The position numbers and the translations under genes are program-made. The notes beneath the pieces were generated by a model. The model was not told the DNA's origin. It saw only the letters and a program-made list of their open reading frames with translations, and ran no database searches. Source: M55B154 sp964345775 (GTDB lineage Bacteria; Spirochaetota; UBA4802; UB4802). From it: 11,282 nt of DNA. Location of the stretch: NCBI GenBank assembly GCA_964345775.1, contig CAYFSO010000097.1, forward strand, positions 1 to 11,282, given 5' to 3'. Shown piece by piece: positions 7,132 through 11,282 of this stretch (positions within the stretch are counted from its first letter, which is position 1; every line of letters starts with the position of its first letter).

Positions 7132-8328
7132 CTATATAAAAAGCTCTACTACGAACTGAACGGCACGTCCTATCCAGGAATTGATAAGCCCCCTTGGATC
7201 ATACGGATCCTTGTAGAGGGTATCCTTTTCAGAGGCAGCATACTCGTCCACCATCTCAAGGTTCATATCGTACGTGTAGTTGATGGCCTCGATAAAGAGG
7301 TTGGCGGCTATGGCATGCCCGGTCACCGATGGATGCACGCCGTCAAGGCTGAATACGCCTCCAAGGTAATCCGTGGTCACTATCCGGCCGGTACTGTTGC
7401 CGTTTGCTCGTTTCAACGCGTGACCGTACATGGCCATCTCGTCAAAGATGGCATTCGCATCCACAAAAGCCCACCCGTTGGCAACTGCAGTATTACGTAT
7501 TTCCTGGTTAATAAGACGGGCACCTTCACGTACCTGTTGGATCTCCGAAGGATCCAGCACTTCGTCGTTGTCAGATACACTGCTGTTCCAGAAGGCCTTC
7601 ATGGAACCGTACGGAACGTCAGGATCATTTGCGTCTTCAAGGTAGGGAATAGCACAAACATCGGGCACGTTGGCCATTACAACCCCCTGTAATGATGACG
7701 CTGACAACACCTTGTCCACCAGGTTGGCCAGTTTCTGCCTGAACACGTCGATAGCTGTCTGGTGTGAAGGGTCTGTCCACAGGGCACAACTGAGCACATC
7801 GTTATTCCCTGCCCACATTGTGATAAAGGTGGGATCCCGGTCTATGGCCTGTTCTGCGGCAGGCTCCCCGTCATTGCCAAGTACCAGCTTGTAGAATCCG
7901 CCTTCAGACCCGTCTGATTCCATCACGGTGGTAACATCTGCGCCGGTTATCCCGAAGTTGTTCAGTATCGACTGGTCATCGTACCCGTCAACACGCTTTC
8001 CCCCTACCAGCGGGTAATAATATTTATACCAGGGTATATTTCCCTTTCCCACGTCCTCGATATTCACCAGGTATCCGGGGAATTTCAAAAGCGGTTGTGT
8101 AAACGATGTGGCCATCCTTTCGGCAATAAGTGCCGGGTAGGAGAAGGGCTGTCTTGTTTCATCAACCGAACCGCTCTGAAAGCCGTGTGTCAGGCTGTCA
8201 CCAATGGCTACGTAGGTGTCAAAGATATCACGGTTTTCCGGCTCCGGTGGAGGAGGTGAAAAGGCGAAAAGTGAAACGGAAAATGAGACAAAAATTATAC
8301 ATGCGAAAATAGCGGATAACTTCTTCAT
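7132..8328 (-). CDS. Secreted SGNH/GDSL-family hydrolase (esterase/lipase)
   Basis: This 398-residue protein carries a type I signal peptide (1-22, cleavage likely after S-L-F-A) followed by a Pro-rich segment. The SGNH blocks are all present: block I A-I-G-D-S-L-T-H-G with nucleophile Ser45, block II Gly in N-N-F-G-I-T-G-A (about 126-129), block III W-A-G-N-N-D (172-177, Asn175 or Asn176), and block V S-L-D-G-V-H-P-S with Asp329 and His332. The enzyme is therefore predicted to hydrolyse an ester, such as a lipid or acylated carbohydrate, outside the cytoplasm; the substrate cannot be inferred. Length exceeds minimal SGNH domains because of insertions between blocks I and II and a C-terminal tail of about 45 residues. 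A G-rich site lies 7 nt before the ATG. It is monocistronic, with its own terminator at 7066-7096; no confident promoter was found. Confidence 0.9.
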   Translation of the reverse strand: MKKLSAIFACIIFVSFSVSLFAFSPPPPEPENRDIFDTYVAIGDSLTHGFQSGSVDETRQPFSYPALIAERMATSFTQPLLKFPGYLVNIEDVGKGNIPWYKYYYPLVGGKRVDGYDDQSILNNFGITGADVTTVMESDGSEGGFYKLVLGNDGEPAAEQAIDRDPTFITMWAGNNDVLSCALWTDPSHQTAIDVFRQKLANLVDKVLSASSLQGVVMANVPDVCAIPYLEDANDPDVPYGSMKAFWNSSVSDNDEVLDPSEIQQVREGARLINQEIRNTAVANGWAFVDANAIFDEMAMYGHALKRANGNSTGRIVTTDYLGGVFSLDGVHPSVTGHAIAANLFIEAINYTYDMNLEMVDEYAASEKDTLYKDPYDPRGLINSWIGRAVQFVVELFI

Positions 8329-8448
8329 TACAATACCCCCCGGTTATTCTAACCTAAGAAAATTTTCTATACATCTGTCATACATAATACAAACAAGGGG
8401 GATGCATGTCAAGAAAATTAATACCTGCCAGACGGTATTTTAATAAAT

Positions 8449-8698
8449 TTTCACGCAACGGCGCGAAGAACGCGACGAGTTGAGTTCTTTATTGCCGTAT
8501 CGTCAGGAAATATCAAAGTTCAATCGTTTCAGGTCCTTACAAATAAGGGATATATTTTGCTTTTGGAGCGAAATATATATTTATCAGCCTGTAAAACACT
8601 ATATCTAAATCAATCTCAACAATAATCGTTTGTTTGACTGGGAAACGATACTACCCTGTATTGAAACACTCTTCGCGTTCTTCGCGCCGTTGCGTGAA
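8449..8698 (+). repeat. Repeat element B: second copy of the MITE-like element
   Basis: The left end TTTCACGCAACGGCGCGAAG continues AACGCGACGAG, and the right end (8669-8698) is its inverted copy with one mismatch (C/A). The interior matches element A read in the opposite direction, with identical spacing of the landmark blocks apart from a 2-bp difference: GGATAT at 8548, AGCCTGTAAAA at 8586-8596 and CCTGTATTGA at 8655-8664. Interior identity is only moderate, so the copies are old or the interior is unconstrained. No target-site duplication is visible. It lies upstream of the hydrolase gene and downstream of the small-RNA terminator. Confidence 0.75.
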
Positions 8699-8756
8699 CC
8701 CCCCCGTTGCGCTTCATGCCGGCAATAAAACACAGGTACAATCAAGTGAACGGGTA

Positions 8757-8790
8757 TAAAAAAAAGCATCCCTGCTTTGGTGCAGGGATG
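8757..8790 (-). terminator. Strong rho-independent terminator of the candidate small RNA
   Basis: On the minus strand CATCCCTGC (8790-8782) and GCAGGGATG (8775-8767) form a perfect 9-bp GC-rich stem with loop ACCAAA, followed by C and a run of eight T. No protein gene ends just upstream on this strand, so it must end an RNA gene or a leader transcript. Confidence 0.88.
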
Positions 8791-8898
8791 AGTGTCCAAG
8801 AGGTCTCCCGTTTGGGGACGTGAGTCTGGGATCCAAAATGGAGGATCGGCAATTATGGAAGTATCCAAAAACTAACTGCTAATAGCGCAGAAGTTACA
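8757..8898 (-). ncRNA. Candidate small RNA, about 140 nt, family not recognised
   Basis: A minus-strand promoter (8905-8930) and a strong intrinsic terminator (8757-8790) delimit a transcript of about 140 nt with no credible ORF. Possible internal stems on the RNA strand are CTGC/GCAG with outer AACT/AGTT (about 8870-8896), GATCC/GGATC (about 8830-8847), and a CCCCAAACGGG hairpin flanked by GTC/GAC (about 8803-8819). I could not match it to tRNA, 6S, SRP RNA, tmRNA or a riboswitch class by eye. An alternative is an attenuator or riboswitch that once controlled the hydrolase gene and is now separated from it by element B. The ends are predicted, not known. Confidence 0.5.
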
Positions 8899-8904
8899 TA
8901 TATA

Positions 8905-8930
8905 TTTATAGCACCGTCTTGATTTGACAA
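8905..8930 (-). promoter_or_regulatory. Promoter of the candidate small RNA
   Basis: On the minus strand TGCTATAAA (8913-8905) is an extended -10 like the one before the CDF-like gene. TTGTCA (8930-8925) is a good -35 at a short 14-bp spacing, tolerable with an extended -10. Transcription would start near 8898. The -35 overlaps the opposite-strand TTGACA of a fliK promoter. Confidence 0.45.
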
Positions 8931-8953
8931 CAGAAAAAATTTATTTTTTTAAT
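8924..8953 (+). promoter_or_regulatory. Distal candidate promoter (P1) for fliK-flgD
   Basis: TTGACA (8924-8929, perfect -35) is followed after 18 bp by TTTAAT (8948-8953, 5 of 6 to TATAAT), in very AT-rich DNA. It would give a leader of about 165 nt. This is of the housekeeping sigma-70 type; I see no sigma-28-like element. Confidence 0.45.
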
Positions 8954-9010
8954 AAAATTTTTATATAACAAATCAATTAGATTCATCCAGTACTTACCAA
9001 AAAAAGCAAA

Positions 9011-9039
9011 TTAACCATTTATTAACGATTATTTATAAT
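9011..9039 (+). promoter_or_regulatory. Proximal candidate promoter (P2) for fliK-flgD
   Basis: TTAACC (9011-9016, 4 of 6 to TTGACA) is followed after exactly 17 bp by a perfect TATAAT (9034-9039). Transcription would start near 9046, giving a leader of about 80 nt that contains the inverted repeat at 9058-9098. It is the better placed of the two rightward candidates. Confidence 0.55.
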
Positions 9040-9057
9040 GTAGCACATTCTCAAAAT

Positions 9058-9098
9058 TATCGAATTTTCAATTCAGTTTATTTTCTGAAATTTCGATA
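9058..9098 (+). promoter_or_regulatory. Inverted repeat in the fliK leader
   Basis: TATCGAA (9058-9064) pairs with TTCGATA (9092-9098). After one T/T mismatch, TTTCA (9066-9070) pairs with TGAAA (9086-9090), giving 12 pairs around a 15-nt loop. It ends 16 bases before the GGAGG ribosome site (9115-9119) and lies just downstream of P2. It could be an operator for a dimeric regulator or an RNA stem-loop affecting translation or stability. Confidence 0.4.
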
Positions 9099-9125
9099 TT
9101 AATAGCAGTTGTACGGAGGTACTGG

Positions 9126-10568
9126 ATGATAAACCTGGTTCCATTTGACCTGAAATCCACTCAGGACATTACATTGCCCGGGCAAACGCCCGAAAAGATG
9201 AAGATGAGCAAATCATCGTCTTCCTTCTTTGACGTGCTGGAATCAGTACGCAATATCCGTGATAACACCGTGGACGAAAAACAGGTCCGTGACAATGATA
9301 TACGGGATCACCAGGCCAGCCGCGACCGGGAAAGCGACAAGACCCGTGAAGAATTCACCACATCATCACGCGAAGAGGTGAATCAGAACACGAACGAGAA
9401 AAAGCACCACAACGAGATCACTGCCGCACGGGACAACGCAGGGAAAATCGACGAAAGCCAAAAGACCAGTGTTGAAGCATCCGCATCCAAAGAAAAAACA
9501 TCTGAAAGCAAAACCAGTGCTGATGACGAAACAGATCTCAAGGCACTTGTTGAACAGGTTAAGATTGACCTGGAAAACCTGAAAAGATCCCCGGAGACAG
9601 CAAACCTGAAAAAGTCCATAGAGGACATGCAGGCGCTTTTGTCAAAGCTGCCCAAAGACACGGGTGGAATGAAAGAACTGAAGGCTGAACTGCAGAAATT
9701 CCTCCAGCAGCTTCAATCCGGCGGCATGGAAATGGGAAAGGGTCTCCTCGAAAGGCTGTCCAGTAAGCTTGCAAAGGAATTCGGGGAACTGGTAACTGCA
9801 CTTGAAAAAGCAACGAAAGATGCGGGTTCAATGAAGAATTTTTCAGAAACACTGGAACGTTCCGATGCAGAAAAGATACTGAAAGACCTGGCCGATACCG
9901 TTAAAAAGATGGTACAGGCTGCCGGCAGGGAAAACAGGGAGCCCGTTAAAAACGCATCGAACATGTCTGACCAGAAGACCGCAATTGATAACACAAAGAC
10001 ACAAGCACCCGGGACCACCACAGCACACCATTCTGATACGACCGGGAACAATGCTGACCAGAACAACCAGAATTCGTCCTTTAACATGAATAACGGCAAC
10101 ATGAGGTTATTCGGCCAAACTGTTCAGAAAAACGCTGCCGGGCAGGGTACCCCGAAAGGGCTTTTCGACCGCCAGTTGCAGCAGCTGATGCAGCAGGCCA
10201 GGATAACCGTGCAGAATAACCAGAACGGATCCATTTCCATGAGAATGCACCCCGACTCGCTTGGCAACCTGCGGGTACATCTTGGCCTGGAACAGGGTGT
10301 ACTTAATGGACGCTTCCTGGTTGAGAACACCGAGGCCAGGCAGGCGCTCATGGGGCAGCTTGACCAGCTGAAACAGGAGCTGCAGGAACAGGGAATATCC
10401 GTGGGAGAGTTCCAGGTAAACGTTCGCCATGACGGCCAGGGACGCAACGAACAGGATACCGAGAACATACCGGTTATCCCGGGTATGCCGATTGATTTGG
10501 CAGCGGAAGATTATGAAACGGGAACGTACAAGTACGCTCACCAGGGATCACTTGATCTTATCATATAG
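9126..10568 (+). CDS. fliK: Flagellar hook-length control protein FliK
   Basis: FliK is a secreted molecular ruler that measures the growing hook and switches the flagellar export gate from hook to filament substrates. The 480-residue protein has the expected layout: a poorly conserved, highly charged, low-complexity N-terminal and central part (to about 340), predicted largely helical, and a conserved C-terminal Flg_hook domain (about 360-445). In that domain S-I-S-M-R-M-H-P-D-S-L-G-N-L-R-V-H-L-G-L, G-R-F-L-V-E-N-T-E-A-R-Q-A-L and L-K-Q-E-L-Q-E-Q-G-I are typical. A Gln/Asn-rich linker precedes it. The start is supported by GGAGG six bases upstream of the ATG. It leads a rightward operon with flgD 9 bp downstream, as in spirochaetal fla operons, but the genes usually placed before fliK (fliG to fliJ) are absent here. 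Confidence 0.9.
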   Translation: MINLVPFDLKSTQDITLPGQTPEKMKMSKSSSSFFDVLESVRNIRDNTVDEKQVRDNDIRDHQASRDRESDKTREEFTTSSREEVNQNTNEKKHHNEITAARDNAGKIDESQKTSVEASASKEKTSESKTSADDETDLKALVEQVKIDLENLKRSPETANLKKSIEDMQALLSKLPKDTGGMKELKAELQKFLQQLQSGGMEMGKGLLERLSSKLAKEFGELVTALEKATKDAGSMKNFSETLERSDAEKILKDLADTVKKMVQAAGRENREPVKNASNMSDQKTAIDNTKTQAPGTTTAHHSDTTGNNADQNNQNSSFNMNNGNMRLFGQTVQKNAAGQGTPKGLFDRQLQQLMQQARITVQNNQNGSISMRMHPDSLGNLRVHLGLEQGVLNGRFLVENTEARQALMGQLDQLKQELQEQGISVGEFQVNVRHDGQGRNEQDTENIPVIPGMPIDLAAEDYETGTYKYAHQGSLDLII

Positions 10569-10577
10569 GAGTATTTC

Positions 10578-11270
10578 ATGGGTGATATAAACACACAGAT
10601 GTCAGCAGCCGACATGGCTCACGCCAAGAGGCAGGCAAACGAGGTAAACCAGAAGATAAAGGCCGAAAATGGAAAAATCCCAGGCGGCCTGGGACGGGAT
10701 TCCTTCCTGAAGCTGCTGGTGACAGAGATGACTCACCAGGATCCCACTAATCCAATGAAGGACAGGGAATTCATAAGCCAGATGGCACAGTTCTCCTCGC
10801 TGGAACAGATGACCAACATCCACAATGGCATTGAGAAGCTGAATAACAGGTCACAGTTCGGTGACGCCTACGGGCTTCTCGGCAAGGAAGTAGAAGCCTT
10901 CATCCCGGAGACCGGCACATCGCTCAGGGGTGAAGTTTCACGTATCGTTTTCGCGAAAGACGGGATGAAGCTGCTGGTACAGGGCCGCGAGATCTCAATG
11001 GAGAACATCCACGCGGTGTATCCACCGAAAAAGGAAGTACCGGCAGGGAATGCGGGGCAGCAGGTTCAGCAGGTGCAGCAGGTTCAGCAACCGGCTGCAA
11101 GTACACAACAGGAAACAATGCAACCGGCCGCTCCAAGGCAAAAGCAGGAGATCATCGGACGATACCTGCAGAACCTGTCAAACGCGAAAAACAATACTGT
11201 TAAAGATGTGTCGATAAATAACGATACTATTAAAAAGACTATGGTAGCTCCGGAAGGAGCAGGTAAATAA
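10578..11270 (+). CDS. flgD: Flagellar hook assembly (capping) protein FlgD, with Gln-rich tail
   Basis: FlgD forms the scaffold cap under which hook subunits (FlgE) polymerise. The N-terminal signature is clear at residues 38-80: L-G-R-D-S-F-L-K-L-L-V-T-E-M-x-x-Q-D-P-T-N-P-M-K-D-x-E-F, then Q-M-A-Q-F-S-S-L-E-Q. Residues 98-148 (G-L-L-G-K-E-V to M-E-N-I-H-A-V) look like the Tudor-like half of the C-terminal region. The Ig/FnIII-like insertion of enterobacterial FlgD is missing, giving the compact form. Residues 150-192 form a Gln/Pro/Ala-rich tail with a Q-Q-V repeat, followed by a short polar end to residue 230. The GGAG ribosome site overlaps the fliK stop (TAGGAG), suggesting coupled translation. 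The hook gene flgE would be expected next but lies beyond the window. Confidence 0.92.
   Translation: MGDINTQMSAADMAHAKRQANEVNQKIKAENGKIPGGLGRDSFLKLLVTEMTHQDPTNPMKDREFISQMAQFSSLEQMTNIHNGIEKLNNRSQFGDAYGLLGKEVEAFIPETGTSLRGEVSRIVFAKDGMKLLVQGREISMENIHAVYPPKKEVPAGNAGQQVQQVQQVQQPAASTQQETMQPAAPRQKQEIIGRYLQNLSNAKNNTVKDVSINNDTIKKTMVAPEGAGK
11058..11084 (+). repeat. 9-bp tandem repeat in flgD
   Basis: Three units, CAGCAGGTT, CAGCAGGTG and CAGCAGGTT, follow one another, with a partial fourth (CAGCAA). They encode three copies of Gln-Gln-Val in the low-complexity tail of FlgD. The units are in frame, so slippage would change the tail length by three residues without disrupting the gene. Confidence 0.75.
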
Positions 11271-11282
11271 ATATTCGTTAAA

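Larger units (their letters stand above)
8329..9125. other. Large intergenic control region between the leftward block and the flagellar genes
   Basis: No credible protein gene lies in these 797 bases. From left to right they contain the leader of the hydrolase gene, repeat element B (8449-8698), a minus-strand terminator (8757-8790) ending a likely small RNA, that RNA's promoter (8905-8930), two candidate rightward promoters for fliK (8924-8953 and 9011-9039), and an inverted repeat in the fliK leader (9058-9098). The part from about 8890 to 9110 is markedly AT-rich compared with the genes. Confidence 0.7.

Noticed and set aside
6667..7692. 341-codon plus-strand open frame
   Set aside because: It crosses two well-supported minus-strand genes and the terminator between them and has no family resemblance.
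8449..8698. Remnant of a protein gene (GxxExxY or four-helix-bundle type) inside the 250-bp elements
   Set aside because: Such genes often have CGCAA-type flanks, as I recall, but no reading frame in either copy gives the expected motifs.
8605..8868. 87-codon minus-strand open frame
   Set aside because: It runs through the terminator hairpin and into repeat element B, has no ribosome site, and its composition is not protein-like; it is an accidental frame over non-coding features.
8757..8898. Known RNA classes (tRNA, 6S, SRP RNA, tmRNA, common riboswitches)
   Set aside because: None of the consensus cores I know could be found on either strand, so it is left as an unidentified RNA.
9383..10541. 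Several minus-strand open frames opposite fliK
   Set aside because: They are antisense shadows of fliK, without ribosome sites or recognisable domains; the FliK C-terminal domain and strong GGAGG site settle the coding strand.
1..11282. CRISPR array, prophage or insertion sequence
   Set aside because: No regularly spaced identical repeats and no integrase, transposase or phage genes were seen.

Overview
The window looks like chromosomal DNA from a flagellated, diderm (Gram-negative-type) bacterium, most plausibly a spirochaete. A lipoprotein N-acyltransferase (Lnt) implies an outer membrane. The fliK-flgD order and the short FlgD match the fla operons of spirochaetes as I recall them. A predicted lipoprotein has a relaxed lipobox of the kind spirochaetes tolerate. 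The phylum call is inference; no rRNA or other phylogenetic marker is present.

Layout. Positions 1-82 hold the start of a minus-strand gene that leaves the window, probably a PAP2-family membrane phosphatase. A 252-bp repeat with 29-bp terminal inverted repeats follows (160-411). Seven or eight minus-strand genes then run from 8328 down to 419: a secreted SGNH/GDSL hydrolase with its own terminator; a three-gene overlapping cluster (membrane-anchored coiled-coil protein, HEAT-repeat lipoprotein, lnt); a short cation-efflux-type membrane protein with its own extended -10 promoter; and a signalling cluster (HD-GYP protein, single-domain receiver, TrmH-family RNA methyltransferase). A 797-bp gene-free region (8329-9125) contains a second copy of the repeat in opposite orientation, a strong minus-strand terminator ending a probable small RNA, and promoters for the rightward flagellar genes fliK and flgD, which run to the window's right end.

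How the genes fit together. The lnt cluster links a lipoprotein with the enzyme that completes lipoprotein acylation, and its start/stop overlaps suggest co-translation. The HD-GYP protein and receiver look like a two-gene signalling unit, probably c-di-GMP related, although both carry altered key residues. fliK and flgD together control hook assembly and hook length.

The most interesting unexplained features are the pair of colinear 250-bp repeats bracketing the minus-strand block in inverted orientation, the unidentified small RNA at 8757-8898 whose promoter shares its -35 region with a fliK promoter, and a degenerate heptamer repeat running into the 3' end of lnt.
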